The position numbers and the translations under genes were made by a program. From Aphrocallistes beatrix (taxonomy: Eukaryota > Porifera > Hexactinellida > Sceptrulophora > Aphrocallistidae), in the NCBI GenBank assembly GCA_963281255.1, contig OY725501.1:1093674-1157673 (forward strand): a DNA stretch of 64,000 bases, given 5' to 3'. Shown here one piece after another: positions 1-12,317 of this stretch (its first letter is position 1; each line of letters opens with the position of its first letter). The notes below the pieces were generated by a model. It was not told where the DNA came from. It saw nothing but the letters and a program-made list of their open reading frames with translations, and did not search any database.

Positions 1-75
1 CATACATATTTATTGAGTTTCTAAACCCAATTATTGGGAATATTACAATGTATATTATAGTACTATATATATATA

Positions 76-583
76 CACTCGAACCTCTCTTATCCGGGAA
101 TTGCCGGACCGGAGGGTGCCCGGATAACAGAATTTGCCCGGATATCGAAGGTCCGGATAAGAGAGGTGCCCGTAACTCAGAAATCAACTTGAATAGCAGT
201 TTATAGTGTTAAAACTGTCAATTTGTATAATGGGTGAGTTTAAACAATATCTAGTGCCCGGAACTTAGAGGTTATCAAAATTTGAGTTCCGGATAAGAGA
301 GATAATTGTAAATAGATATTCTATAAAGGAGAAGAAACTATTCCATTGCGATTGATTAATACATTTTAAGCAGTATTTACCCCTGAATATAATAGATGTC
401 GCAATTATCTTTCAAATTCATTATCAAAGTTCATTAAATAATATTACATGATAATGATTGCTGGAATTGTGGTTAATAATTGACTTGAAAATAGGACAAT
501 GCATATTGACTAAATGTCGAAAGGGCTGCCCGGTTGAGAGAGGTGCCCGGATATCGGAGGTCTGGATAAGAGAGGTTCGAGTG
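76..583. mobile_element. Pogo/Tigger-like MITE with 22-bp terminal inverted repeats
   Basis: Both ends carry the same inverted repeat: 76-97 reads CACTCGAACCTCTCTTATCC plus GG, and 562-583 is its reverse complement with one mismatch. A TA dinucleotide flanks each side (74-75 and 584-585), the target duplication of Tc1/mariner/pogo elements. The motif GTGCCCGGATA recurs inside, near both ends and in the middle. No coding capacity is visible, so it is a non-autonomous copy. The AACCTCTCTTATCCGG style of terminus is typical of pogo/Tigger elements; that assignment rests on family knowledge. Confidence 0.8.
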
Positions 584-1281
584 TATTTTATTTCGCACTT
601 TGAAAGAAATAATGTGAATATTTTCTAAGCTATTAAATATGATATGTACATGTTTTCACACCTATTGAAAAAAATATTTTAAGCTAAAAGCACACTCTCA
701 ACGGATATTATAGAGTATTAGAATATGTGTAGATTCCAAATTTCACTTAGAATGCCTTAAAATGAGTATTTTCCGATGTATTCCGATATTTTCATTTCAT
801 TTTCCATCGAGTCACTTCCTGGAGCTGCACTATCGGTCTGTCGACCAACATTTTTGTTTAACGTTCATTAATTGAATATTGAAACTAGAATAAATATATA
901 AACCTATTTTTCTATAATTTTAATAATCAGTTCTAGGGAATGCGGATGAAGTCAGAACCCTAAATCCCCTCCTTCCACTTAACGGAGTATGCCTATGCAC
1001 TAAAACTCGATAACTGTTGATGCTAAGCGTAAGTACTTAATAACTAAATACTCCTTTTTGTCGATTTTCTATTATAGAAAATATTCCTTATAGTCGACTT
1101 TATATGTAGTGCTAACACATTTAATATGCTTAACGTGGCCTAAATTATCTAAGGCCTATTCACCAACTTCGAGAACCTTTACCATGGATAAATAGAAGGC
1201 CTCTCTATATCATTATATAGCATTAGCCATGCATATTAAACCTTAAGAATGTATTACATACTTTTTAAACAAATTTGAACC
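584..1281. other. Stretch with no recognised feature
   Basis: AT-rich sequence with stop codons in all frames. I see no exon, RNA gene or repeat boundary. It probably lies in an upstream intron of malectin. Confidence 0.5.
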
Positions 1282-1476
1282 TATTCGATAGACAATAGTC
1301 TACTCCCTATTCAGTAGTGATCAATTTGTATCTTTAAATTCGTTTGTTTTTAGTTATGGGTCAATTAATAAACATGACAAAAATGTATTAATTGACCCAT
1401 AACTCATAAAACATCAAATTTAGGGATACAAATTATATGACCACTGAATAGGGAGTAGTCTAATGTTGATCGAATA
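1282..1476. repeat. Fold-back MITE, about 195 bp
   Basis: The two halves are imperfect reverse complements: TATTCGAT...GTCTACTCCCTATTCAGT on the left, ACTGAATAGGGAGTAGTC...GATCGAATA on the right. At the centre, GTTATGGGTCAATTAAT pairs with ATTAATTGACCCATAAC. The whole unit could fold into one hairpin. No ORF; family not assigned. Confidence 0.65.
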
Positions 1477-2739
1477 AATTTTAGTTGCTGTGGATTTCGC
1501 AATATATGATAAATTAAACAAATGGTTTTCCTTATCAGCGCAGAAATGTAGCAGCATTCATTTTAAAACATTTCAATTCTTCAATTCAGCTCATCCCAGC
1601 TTGTTGACCCAAATATTATATATTAATAATGCTTTACAATATGTTCAAAACAGTGAACACTTTGTTGCGAAATATAGCTTATTGCGCAACAGGTTGATGA
1701 TTAATCATGATTTTAAACCACATACAAACCACATTCAGCAGATATCGGATCTATTTATATATTAGATATAGTGATAATTTGAGCAGATATTCCCTGTCCC
1801 TGGCACTATCACTTTATCCCAATATCTACTGTATCTATTTTTGGTTGAAATTAAAGTCGACGAAAGGTGCCATTAATTTGTCAAGTCAGAACATACTTAC
1901 TTGTGCAACCACATGTTTGAATTGTCACATCACTTTAGGAAAAGGTAAAGTGTTAATGGAAACCTTATTTTACGACCATATACTTGATTTCATCTTACAG
2001 TTTGTCACACAATTATTTGCACAATAGTGAATATTGCAAAAAGCCTTATTTCGAGTTCAGGTGTACTTTAGTGCATTAGAATTGATTGGGTTATAATTAT
2101 GACAGTAAACTAAAAAATTAATCAATATCAGGATAGTTTCCCTTCTATTGAATTTGTGGTCTGTCCTAAATTTCTCGCTGATTTTTGTTGTTTTTCTTCC
2201 ATCAAGTTAGATTTTTTATTTTGTTCTATTCCCAAGAAAACTAGTGTCAAATGTAGCGAGAGATAGAGAGGGAGTAGCATAATTTATTTCAAATGCCGAG
2301 CTTTCAATTGAAACTATAGCAAAAAGTGATGGCTCTAAGTGGACTGTCTTATACACAAGACCTAGGCTCGCTAAGGGGAAAATATGGAACATAGAAGAGG
2401 GGGGTGATCAAAAGTGTAATAGATATATTTGTCTTTATTTTTTTAAAAATAACCCCAGTCTCATTACGATCGATTGCCAATAATTTTAACAATTCTAGAA
2501 ATCTGAATGTGTCCTATAAACCATCAGGGAAATTTACGGGCCGTGCTTAAGCATATAATCCATGTTAAGCCACCAAGGAGCATTCGCGAAGTGTAAAACA
2601 TGATCCAAGAGGAGTGGGAAAACTTTTGATCCTTCTTTTCTCCGCAAATTTGGTAATAGCTTCGGGAGGGAAGAAAATTAATTATTAAATAAATTTACCT
2701 CCAATGCTACACTGAGGGTGTCAACAGTGTATCTGGTGA
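1477..2739. other. Stretch with no recognised feature
   Basis: AT-rich. The open frames at 1490-1765 and 1707-2027 have no recognisable domain or convincing splice sites. I see nothing else supportable. Confidence 0.4.
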
Positions 2740-3636
2740 CTAAGGAGGATATTGCCTCTTTCATACCCATATCTTTTTTACTTACAGCCAAGCCTTTATA
2801 CAGGCTGGCATTATCGTAAAAAATTTTATACCACTAGTGCTAGTTTTTGGACGACGCTTAAAATAAAGGTTTTCAACCTCAAGCAACATCACACCAGCGT
2901 AGAATTGTCCAGGAAGTGTCTGAACTTTGGGAACTGAGATCAGGCAACTGGACCTAACCCATCGAAAAATATAACACCTTCGAAGCACGGAAGTCGAACA
3001 CACAAACAGCTGGGGATACCTTTCACTTCTTCAGCCATACCCTGACATCTGCCTTCAATCGGTGATTTAGCTGTATCCATGGCTCATATCCTGTTACAAT
3101 ATCTAATAAACGTCTTGAGTCGCCTTGTTCAAAAAAAGAATATCTTTCACCATTTGGATTCTAGCTGCCTTTTGTGGCAAATTTAAACAGAGTGGCATTC
3201 ATTGCTCCTTGATATTCCTCAGTTCCAATTCCGTATTCAGAATCGTGTGTGCAATGTTTACATGGTTGGCTACTTCTTCTTTAGAAGAATAGAGAAAAAC
3301 TCTATCTTTACCTCAGCCGATGTATCCTGGATTGTCCCCGATTTTGTCGCCCCAGGACGAGGAGCATCTTCGAAAGAGGCTCTACCTTCTCTAAATAGTT
3401 TTACCCACCTTCTGACCGTTGAATATAACACCGCATGATCTCCAAATATCGTTTCAAACTCTTCGTGAATATACTTTAGATTGATTTCGAGTGTTGTGCG
3501 AAATTTGATACTTCCGTTTTCAAATTCGTATTGTTGGAAAGTAGAGACAGTTCTATATAATTGCACTCGTAACTCGATATTATTTTTTGGACTTTAATTG
3601 AAATATACACTGTGATTAGTATTTATTGAATCCCCC
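2740..3636 (-). pseudogene. Dead mariner transposon (transposase remnant)
   Basis: Two minus-strand pieces belong to one mariner transposase. Residues from 3566 down to about 3270 contain the N-terminal DNA-binding region, including FGDHAVLYSTVRRWVKLFRE and the EDAPRPG linker typical of mariner. Residues from about 2930 down to 2782 contain FYAGVMLLEVENLYFKRRPK, the region just before the second catalytic Asp, followed by a damaged version of the LLHDNAPAH motif in which the Asp survives but the rest has changed. The frames between do not connect, and the first and third catalytic residues are not visible. The upper end is probably GGGGGATTCAATAAATACT next to a TA at 3637. The lower end is uncertain. 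It is decayed and differs from the intact mariner at 51222-52548. Confidence 0.75.
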
Positions 3637-4752
3637 TATAGATAATTTTTAGCACTCATCTAAATTTTAGTTGGCGTGTTTACTCACTTTGCTAGTTAAT
3701 TCCCTGCCTTCATCATGCAGAATATACCCAAATGTCAAATAAATATTACGCAACTCGCCTGAAATATCTACGTTTTCGTCTTAAGTGGCCTTACAACTAC
3801 AAATTTCGAAATATAGCATTCCACAACCAGAACATGCAAATATCCGAATTCGTTAGCAGGCATGTTATTGATGAGATCGACCCCGATGTGTTGCCGAGGG
3901 CCCTAATGTGGAACTATTGATTGTAACTCGCTTTGTGGCTGTAGATGCTTTGCAGCTATCACCTATCACCCATGGCAAGATTTAAGCTATAAATATGTAT
4001 GTAGTAAATAATATAAACTTCACATTAGCTACAATTTACAAATTGACTCCATTTTATCATTTTTGACGTGGAAATTTTTCAGATAATGAACAAATGTGGT
4101 TTTTAATGAGACGATTGTATAGCAGTAATTACAAGGTAATTGCAGTTCAAACAAATTTGGATGCTGAAACGATGTGCTAGTAGAGGGAGTAAACAAAAAT
4201 TAACTCAAAAGGCCATATCCTCATACCAGAAGAATTTAAAAGCGATTGTGCAAGCATGGACTCTTACCGGGGCTGTTCAGATGTCCTTTTCCAATGCGAT
4301 TATAAATCACACTTAGAATACGTTGTATCTGTATTTATCTTTTGAAATCAAATTTTGCTGGATATTATGAAACACCCTAAAATTAGAGACTCCTTAATGG
4401 GTCAACAACGGAATACTTGAGAGGATGGCAAAAACTGATCATAGAGTGCTCGTCCTTATTTCAGATTTCTTCTAGTCGTGAGTAAGACATTCGTAGCACT
4501 CCCCAACATGCACTGCAATACGACAATATACTCAGGTCTATCTTTCTTTTAGACCCGATTCCATCTCTTCTGAACATTCTGCCTTGACGCTATCCAATTT
4601 TGCATCTCTGCGATCTATTCTTGGCTCCTCACCATCAAATTGCTTATCAATAACACCAAGACTGAGTTTCATATAGTATGGACTTCTCAACAATATCTAA
4701 AATTCAAACTGTTAGCATCTCTGTTGATGAGTCGAGAATCTCTTCCAAAAGG
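3637..4752. other. Stretch with no recognised feature
   Basis: AT-rich. The 62-codon open frame at 3732-3920 shows no known motif and no obvious splice signals. Presumed malectin intron. Confidence 0.4.
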
Positions 4753-5147
4753 TTTTTGTGTATATTTTCACAACTTGTATACATATTTTAACATCATTTG
4801 ATGAATTTTAAAAAATTCGGTAGAGACTAGCTTCCAACGGTTGACATGAGGCTTTTAGGTGTGTAGATTCTGAAAATCGTATTATCGAATCTATACGATA
4901 ATTATTTTGTTTACTTTTGTTTATAATACATACATAAAGTAAACAAATTACCAAAATAGGCTAGAGACTAGCTTCCAACTTTGACATGGGGTTTTGAGGT
5001 GTGAGATCTCGAATATCATATTTTCGAAGCTATATGAAAAATTATTTGTTAACTTTCGTTTACAATATTCATATAAAGTAAACAAATTCCCCAAAATATG
5101 CTAGATTGAGTAACTTCAGGCGCCCGTAAGCTGCGCAACCCGCTTGT
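4753..5147 (+). repeat. Repeat with internal ~120-bp subunits and a GC-rich 3' end
   Basis: Contains about 2.5 tandem copies of a unit built around GAGACTAGCTTCCAAC, TTGACATG and ATTATTTGTTAACTTT, ending in TTGAGTAACTTCAGGCGCCCG and a short CGCTTGT terminus. The same units recur at 10657-10830, 11345-11691 and 38392-38780. The GC-rich end is shared with a second repeat type (40815-41298 and others). This copy has lost most of the terminal hairpin. Confidence 0.65.
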
Positions 5148-6450
5148 TGAACATAGACTTAAAATTTTTTCAAAAGTTAAATAAGGCCAAAATTTGATAG
5201 AATTTTATTCATGCATTCTGAACTGACACTTTTTCTGCTCCTCAAAGTATATCATTTGTCATTAGGTGTATGCTAAGAAATCGTACAATAACCTACGTAG
5301 TATGCCGATAAACATTATACACCCTGTATCAAAATTTTCCCTGAAATTCAGTAACTCGCTCGTAATTTGAAATATATAGGTTAATCTATCCAAAGTAGAC
5401 TACTGCTGTATACCTCAATTTTAGTAAGTGAAAAGAGGAAAATATTTTAAATGACATCCTCAGCCTTTGATAATCTAATAATCTGTGTTGTACTTCAGAT
5501 AACTATATCAGAGATATTCTTGAAAATACTCTTTCAATAGCTTGGAGAAAGTGAAAATGATCTGTTTTATTATAATGTTATCAGAAAATATATTCAATGC
5601 TGCGGAACTTTGTACATGTGAGATATCATAAGTTCCACATTCTTGCTGATTTCTGATATATACGTATATATGTAAAGTCAACTCCGCCTAATCAGATCAC
5701 ATGTTAATCGAGTCAATCACTTAAATTGGGCAAGTCTCCAGTTATGGAATGGTTCCCTTACATAGAAGCTAAGACTAAATTTCATTGGTTAGTTGGGAAC
5801 CCCCCTTAATCGGGACCAAAGTGTCCCGATTTGCACAGTCACCTGTATAGTTGTTTGAATATTCAAATTATGGGTATTTGTTCAATACAATTATAGCACT
5901 AAATACATTTGTTTCCTAATATACAAGCGAAATCGCGTGCATACGTATTTGTTAAGTTTTAAGAGTTTTATGAAGAAGTTAGGTTGAATTCTGCCAAAGA
6001 TCACAAAATTACTTGACATATCTCCACGATAATGACGAGTGCTTTTGTGCTCTTTAAATAATTTTATCCCAATCTGCTTAGAATTGTCTATTCTTCCATA
6101 TGTAAGGACGTTAAACGAGAGCTTGCGAGATTTTGCAATTTAAAGTCAGAATATAGCTAAATTATGTCCCACATTTGCTTAAATAACCATTAGTCCAAAC
6201 TTACAAGTATTTACTATTTTTATTTATGGGGTTCATGTACTAAATAAACCTAGCCTTATATCCTTCTCAATCCGAGTATTATTTTTCACGACCGGTAACG
6301 GTATATGTAAGAAAAAGTTTTTTTGATTTGTCATTACCTCTGCCTTTAGCATATTATGTCCTCCAAAACGGTATCCAATCGTAATGCATAAAAATTATTT
6401 GATTATATTATTCATAATTATTGAAATGATATTATTTGATATGTTTAAAG
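5148..6450. other. Malectin intron, with a possible MITE relic near 5683-5845
   Basis: Mostly featureless AT-rich DNA. The stretch 5683-5845 (AAGTCAACTCCGCCTAATC ... CCCCTTAATCGGGACC) has the look of a pogo-type terminal region, but I could not pair two ends. No exon seen. Confidence 0.35.
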
Positions 6451-6630
6451 GTTTTTGATGTTCGTTTAAATGGTCAAATTACAATCATTAAAGATTTAGA
6501 TATTTATTCCAAATCGGGCAAAGCAGTTGCTTACGAAGAGTATTCCGAATTTATCTTGAAGAATGATCAAATTTATGTTGGATCTGAGAGTTTTATTCAC
6601 AATGGAGTTTTATCAGTTGAATTTGTCAAA
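6451..6630 (+). CDS. MLEC: Malectin, internal exon (second half of the lectin domain)
   Basis: Sixty codons, phase 0 at both ends, bounded by an acceptor AG at 6449-6450 and a donor GTCAGT at 6631. The encoded stretch VFDVRLNGQITIIKDLDIYS, followed by a K-A-V-A-Y-E-E-Y segment and ending LSVEFVK, is diagnostic of malectin; human malectin has the equivalent VFDV.LNG....KDLDIYA and ...EFVK. Malectin is an ER-resident type I membrane protein that binds diglucosylated high-mannose N-glycans and works with ribophorin I in retaining misfolded glycoproteins. The next exon, 18.9 kb away, continues exactly in phase. Earlier exons with the signal peptide and the first half of the fold were not found in 1-6450 and should lie to the left. 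Family identity is very secure; splice edges are read by eye. Confidence 0.93.
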
Positions 6631-7859
6631 GTCAGTTCTTTTCATATTTAGTAATTTATACATAAGATTAATAATTTAGTTGTTCAATGGAAATACTGTT
6701 TATGATTAATGTTTGAATTGCTCATGCATTATATTGAATTCAAATTTAGTTGTAGGAAGCTTATGATTTGTTTTATCTTTCGTTAAATCTTTAATATCTA
6801 ATCCTTTAGATGATAATACTACTCTATCTAAGAAAATTCTCCATTCCTTAAACGATGGATATATAGCTCGAATTCAGTGACAAGCGCACTTCAAATGTTC
6901 ATGGCATGAGACTCAACATATCGCGCTAAGCCAACCTTCGAGGGACTCTCCCTTATAAAAATGCTTATGAACATCTAGTTTTAACATCGTTTAATTAAAA
7001 GTAATTGCAATTGCAGGTCTAAATGCACTGACCTATTTTTTGTATGTAGCATGGTGAGAATGTCCAAATTAACTTCTCTGACGCAATTTGTTCTTAAAGG
7101 ATAATTATTAAATTACGGTGTAGATTCAAAATTGAAATATTACTCATAGACCCCACTTGGGACGGGTATAGAGTTGAAATTCATTGTTTTCACCAAATCC
7201 CAGGAAGCACCATTTGGAGACTTTGACACAAAATGTCCATTTGGTTCAAAAGATTTTGAATGCATATTTTGAGATAAATTCCAACTTATCCTTTGTGGCA
7301 GGATTTCTCAAAATATATTCGTTCAATCAATTAATATTGCACATAACCGATGTTTGTTTCATCAACAAGATAACTATGTTCGATTTTTGAAAAAGTGCAT
7401 TTTAAGCAATGTTAAGTAGTTATAGTTAAACTGAGTTAGACTAAAGTTTAGTGGAAACGCTATGAAGTTGAATCAATATTCTCCTACATACATAATCTCT
7501 TCGGCTGTTCTCCACCTACAATTTTGTCCCGTATTTGATTTTATCGCCATAACTTTACAGCTTCTTTTTTGTCCTTGTTGATCCCCTTATGTAACTCCTA
7601 CCTTTCTCATCAATTCATTCGAATTTTGTACACCAAGATTCTGATTTATTGAGCAACAGTTTCTCTGACTACCCTTGAAGAATATTTAATGCTCTTTACT
7701 GCTAGGATCCGATATGGTTATATTTATTCCCTCTCTATTAATTACTAACAACGAACCTTGAACATAGGAGATTATAGTTATATCTCCGATATCTTGGTAT
7801 TTCTATCACATGAATTTTCATCTTTTGTTTGAGCTTGCTCTATGTTTGAGATAACCTTG
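6631..7859. other. Malectin intron, no recognised element
   Basis: Start of the 18.9-kb intron. AT-rich; the open frame 7184-7390 has no motif. Nothing supportable seen. Confidence 0.4.
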
Positions 7860-8560
7860 AATACGTCCTTCGTTTTCCGTGACACGGGTTCCATATATAC
7901 TGGCTAACACTGATGACCCACTCCTCTCCGTTGGTGAAATAACCACATCAACTTTAACCAGTGCTTGCATTTCTTTGTTAGATCATTGTAAATGCTACTT
8001 CTTGAGCAAGAATGGCCAACTAGTACTGGTAATATGTCGATCCTCAAGCAGGAATCTCATTGTAACCTTCGTGAATTGTGGGATGGCGCGGCGCGTTCTA
8101 CTTGCCATCTCCCTCAGGATGGTAAGCACAAGACCAAATATTTATCTCTAATGAGCTTCATAGAGCTCGAACCAGTTCCACATCCATGTTTCAATCCTGA
8201 TCAGATAGGCACATGATCGGTACACCATGACGTTAACGCCACCTCTGTTGTGATGCGTTAATAACAGATTCAGAGGATTGGTCCTTCATTCCAATGATTT
8301 CGACATATTTGGAAAAGAGGTCAATTATTACTAGTTCATAACATAATCCGTCTGCGCTCCAGGTTAATATGGTTGCTATCTCCTATTTCCCCACGAGAGA
8401 ACTTAAATTGATTTACTATTGGTGATAGAGATTGCTTCCGAGGATATGCTGTTTCGTTTCACAATTGGTGCATTCTTTAACTTCTCTGTGCAGGTTTCTC
8501 CACTCTAGAGAAAACGTCCCGTATCTTCTTATGGTCTATGAATCCCTGAATATGTTGTGC
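7860..8560 (-). pseudogene. Ty3/gypsy integrase relic
   Basis: Read on the minus strand with several frameshifts and stops, this is a gypsy-type integrase. From about 8530 downward one sees an H..H/C..C finger remnant (ECTNCETKQ). Around 8340-8290 is LFSKYVEIIGMKDQSSESV, the region after the first catalytic Asp. Near 8215 is the second-Asp block (IMCLSDQD), and near 8110 a YHPEGDGK-like block where the catalytic Glu should sit. The layout matches the gypsy integrases at 44.5-44.95 kb and 56.7-57.8 kb. No LTRs were found nearby, so it is an isolated, dead fragment in the malectin intron. Confidence 0.65.
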
Positions 8561-9039
8561 AATGTATGAGCTCTGGGGTATGTTTGTTCATCTGTCACTT
8601 AATTTCTAAGAAGACTATGACAATGTGAAACATATGATGGTAATGTCATCTATCAATCACAAAATGGGATGTTTGTTTCAACCTCCCAATCCTATTATTT
8701 CTATTTGGATTACAGGGTTGTTATACTTAAAAAAGTTTTCACTTCCTTTGTCTGTGTTACGCTTCCCTTTGTCACGCTTCCATCAAGATATGTTAGTTAT
8801 GGAGAAGGGGTATCAGCGAAAAATGTGACGAACCTATGATGGAGTTCTTGAGGTTCTCTTTGACCAAAATTAAGCCCTGCTACTTTTGCATGTTTGGAGA
8901 ATTTTTTTAATGCGAGCTTAAATATTTGGGAGCGCCTGAATAATTCGGACAATTCCGCATTCTGGAAATCCTACTAAATGATCATGTTGTTTTAGTATTG
9001 ATATATGTTTTTCCAACTCATGGAATATAGGGGAACACA
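8561..9039. other. Stretch with no recognised feature
   Basis: Possibly more gypsy sequence on the minus strand, but no motif could be placed. Confidence 0.3.
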
Positions 9040-9232
9040 ACAATGGGTCATTCGATGACGTTACTAGGAGGTTTGAGATTGAATGTTGCACATTCCTGGG
9101 TCGTCAAGGAAATATTTAGCTCGAATATAGTCAGCTGACTCCAGCATGTTATGGCTGGTCCAACCGAGATTGGAAAGGATGGGCGTTTACAATATGTCCC
9201 TACATTATTGGCAATGAACTTTTAACTTCGCT
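9040..9232 (+). repeat. Dispersed repeat, inverted relative to 39597-39832
   Basis: Shares GGAGGTTTGA..TTG.ATGTTGCACA, TCGTCAAGGAAA.ATT.AGCTCGAATAT and GGTC.AACCGAGATTGG.A.GGATGGGC with the minus strand of 39832-39597. The copy here has an internal gap. It could be part of a SINE, a LINE tail or an uncharacterised MITE; I cannot tell. Confidence 0.55.
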
Positions 9233-9306
9233 TAATATTAAACATATGTTTAGTTACAGTATTATGATTTCAGATTACTTCATGAGCTTTCAACCTATAT
9301 CTTATA

Positions 9307-9617
9307 CACTACCCGGACAAAAGTATTCGACCACCATGAACACTTTCATACAAATTGTATTAAATTGGATCTACTCAAAAAAGGAACATGTACTAAACAG
9401 ATTCTTCATCTTTTACTTTAAATTCGTAATCTACACATTCTAAGTAATAATTACTCAAAATTGAGAGTCTCAACTCAATTACTTATTTTTATGTAGAAAA
9501 TTATCAACCTCTGCCACTTTGTCACTAATCGCTATCACATATAATGGCTGTGACTTGGGACAGGTAGCATCAAGTCTCTAATGTCGATATTTATTAATTT
9601 GGGAGTTAGTTTGTACA
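9307..9617 (+). mobile_element. Tc1-type MITE (family A), right end missing
   Basis: Begins with CACTACCCGGACAAAAGTAT after a TA at 9305-9306. The same terminus, inverted, closes the split copy at 24548. Internal sequence (AAGGAACATGT, AATCTACACATTCTAA, GTAGAAAATTATC.ACCTCTGC) matches 17836-17981 and 24270-24400. The right end is missing; the homology stops near 9617. Confidence 0.7.
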
Positions 9618-10173
9618 CCCTCGTTAATCTGAACACCCGCTAATCGAACACTTCATTTTTAAAATCCGATTATTCCGAGCAACCAAACAAAATATGATAT
9701 GATTCGCCCCTCTGCTTTGAATAAACGTTTATAAACTTAAATCTATCAATAAGATTGAAAAGCCTCGTTAAATAAGCAATAATAGCGAATATTCTAACAA
9801 ATTTATTTAATTAATACCCTATTGAATTAGTCATAGCCTACTATAATAAGGCCTCAGAGTAACTTGCGAATTTGGCACTAGGGATGCAGTAGAAGATGGA
9901 TGAAGAAATACATGAGCTGCCTTAAATCATTAACAAAGCACAATAGAGCTTAGGAATGTATTACCAGCATATATAAATATGGTGTCAAAGCACCCATATC
10001 CGTTGTTAAAATTTAGATTAGTCATCAAATAATTGCGCAACAGGCTATATTTGGGTAAAATTTAGTGATTTTCAGAGGTCGTTTAAGGGCACTTCTAAGT
10101 GTTTTTATTATAAAGTTTTTCGCATAGAACTGAGAAGTGAATGTGTTAATACGAAAATTTTTGAATTTTTTAA
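9618..10173. other. Stretch with a possible Tigger-like end at its left edge
   Basis: The first 90 bases (ACACCCTCGTTAATCTGAAC, then ACCCGCTAATCGAACA) resemble a pogo/Tigger terminal region, but no partner end was found. The rest is unremarkable AT-rich DNA. Confidence 0.3.
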
Positions 10174-10565
10174 TGGAATGTTCTTACATTCCAGTGTTGC
10201 TATGGAAACGTGTTTTGGTCAGTTGGGCTATATCTTGAAAACAGCGATAGCTAGACATTCAAATATAATCCCATTTTATAGCAAATAGGCTACTTCCTAT
10301 TAGCTATAATACAATTTCTATGTCTTAATTCAATAATTTACGAGTTATTAGACAATTTATCATATTAGTCACATTTTGTAATTTGTCGAATATCTCGTAA
10401 ACCATTGAATTTAGACACATAAATTGTATTATAGCTTAATAGGAAGAGCCTATTTGCTATCAAATGGGATTATATTTGAATGTCTAGCTATCGCTGTTTT
10501 CAAGATATAGCCCCAAATGACCAAAACACGTTTCCATAGCAACACTGGAATGTAAGAACATTCCA
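10174..10565. repeat. Long fold-back element, 392 bp
   Basis: The outermost bases TGGAATGTTCTTACATTCCA and TGGAATGTAAGAACATTCCA pair end to end. The arms run about 180 bp inward, covering CACGTTTTGGTCA, ATCTTGAAAACAGCGATAGC and AATAGGCTCTTCCTATTAGC-like blocks with few mismatches. The outermost 20 bases are themselves near-palindromic. The unit has no coding capacity and would form a long hairpin if transcribed. Superfamily unknown. Confidence 0.8.
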
Positions 10566-10656
10566 TCACACTATTGTATGCTGTTATTGATATTAATACT
10601 TCAAAGCATTAATTTATATAGATGTCTCAATTATATTATAGTTATAGTGATAAAAA

Positions 10657-10830
10657 AGATTTTGTATATATTTTCACACCTATATAATATACATATTTTA
10701 ACACCATTTGACGAATTTTGAAAATAATGCTAGAGACTAGCTTCCAGCGGTTGACAAAGGGTTTTCAAGGGTGTAGAATTCGAATATTATATTTTCAGAT
10801 CGATATGAGAAATTATTTGTTTACATTAGA
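10657..10830 (+). repeat. Partial copy of the ~120-bp-subunit repeat
   Basis: Matches the 5' part of 4753-5147 (TTTTCACACC, CATTTGACGAATTTTGAAAA, GAGACTAGCTTCCAGCGGTT). It breaks off inside the subunit and the same repeat resumes at 11345, so 10831-11344 may be a later insertion. Confidence 0.6.
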
Positions 10831-11344
10831 TACAGCAAGTTATACAGGTTTCGATAACAGCGCTCCTAATTTCATTCCTTAATTTGTCATATGCCTTCAA
10901 TTTATCAGTTTATTTACAAGTCAAATCTCCCAACTGATTAAGGAAAGTTATACGTATTCTAAAGTTAACTAAAAATTACCTGAGGAAACCACATTAGGAG
11001 GGATTTTAGGTTCAAAAACTCGCCCTTCCCATTATTATGAATCCTAAATAGTACAAATGTTAAAACAAATCAGGTTGTGCACATAGTCCATAGTATGTAG
11101 AGATAAATAGACGGTTGAATTTTTAAGGTTGTGAAATATCGAGTATAGATACTTATAGGTATCAGGAAGTAATTACAAGGGACGAGGACTGATACGCCAC
11201 TATACGAAGACCTTTTGGAGGAAGGTATTCAATTCGTCTTCTGAATTATCCTCTTAAAAAGGAAATTTAATCTCAAGATATCTAGTGATAGAGTCTTAGG
11301 TTTCTTGGGTTGTTTCTCCATGAATTATAAGATCATACAAATTT
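10831..11344. other. Possible insertion between two parts of one repeat
   Basis: About 510 bp of AT-rich sequence with no ORF, separating two stretches that look like one original repeat. No terminal inverted repeats recognised. Confidence 0.3.
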
Positions 11345-11691
11345 AAGTTGACATATGGTTTTAAGGGTGTAGAATTCGAATATTATATTTCAGATCAATA
11401 TGATAAATTATTTATTTACTTTTGTTTACATTAGATACATATAGCAAACAAATTATAAAAATTAGCTAGAGACTGGCTTCCTCCGGGGTGTAGATTTAGA
11501 TTATTATATTTTTTCGAAATTATTTGTTATCTTTGTTTACAATATTTATATAAAGTAAACACATTCCCAAATAGCCTAGATTGAGTAACTCCAGGCGCCC
11601 GATGGGCGACTCTGCGGACACTTTGTGTTCGCAAGCCGCGAACACAAAGCCGCGCAGCGCAAGCAAGCGAAGCGCGCTTGTATACACTATT
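11345..11691 (+). repeat. Repeat with complete GC-rich 3' hairpin terminus
   Basis: Two degenerate subunits followed by CCAGGCGCCCGATGGGCGAC, a tract with CACTTTGTGTTCGC and GCGAACACAAAG as inverted partners, and a final CAAGCG-AAGCG-CGCTTG hairpin closing with CGCGCTTGT. That terminus is the shared signature of at least seven copies in this window. Confidence 0.7.
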
Positions 11692-12317
11692 TTGAGTGAG
11701 GTTATCATACCATGCAGTTAACCAGCACCTTTTCTGGATGCAAATTCATTTGTTGTGGACATCTTTTTGAATATCCCAGTAACTGTCTAGCACAGTTTAG
11801 CAATGTATTCTTGTATACTACTGATTTTGCCTAGTTATGGTAATATCAATGTGTGTTTATATGTTTTTGTTGGGTAATTTTTGAGTAATTGTTAATGGAT
11901 TTTGCAAGATTTGAGCTAAAATATTCAAAATAAGCATATTTTTAAAGGAAAAAATGATTTTAAATCTAATATAATTGTACTTGTGTTTAATCCTAACTAG
12001 ATGTCCTAATTATTGGTTAAACAATTACTTTAAACAACGAAAGTATAAATTGTAAATTTTGAGAGCGAAATTACAATTTTTAATTCAGTAGTATGTAAGA
12101 ATACGTAGCTTTTTGCTGGAATTTTCAAAAACATTCTGCAAAAAATGAGTTCGCATTCAAAAATGGTGCTGCTTAACCGCATGATATGATAGTGTCACTC
12201 AGAATAGTGCATATATTTTATGAAAACTCATAAATGAAGTCATCCTGAACTCTAGCACTCTTCTTAAATATATGTTTACTCTTAGACGAAGTAACAGCAC
12301 TAACAATATTTGGGGAA
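11692..12317. other. Stretch with no recognised feature
   Basis: AT-rich intron DNA, no open frame or repeat boundary recognised. Confidence 0.4.
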
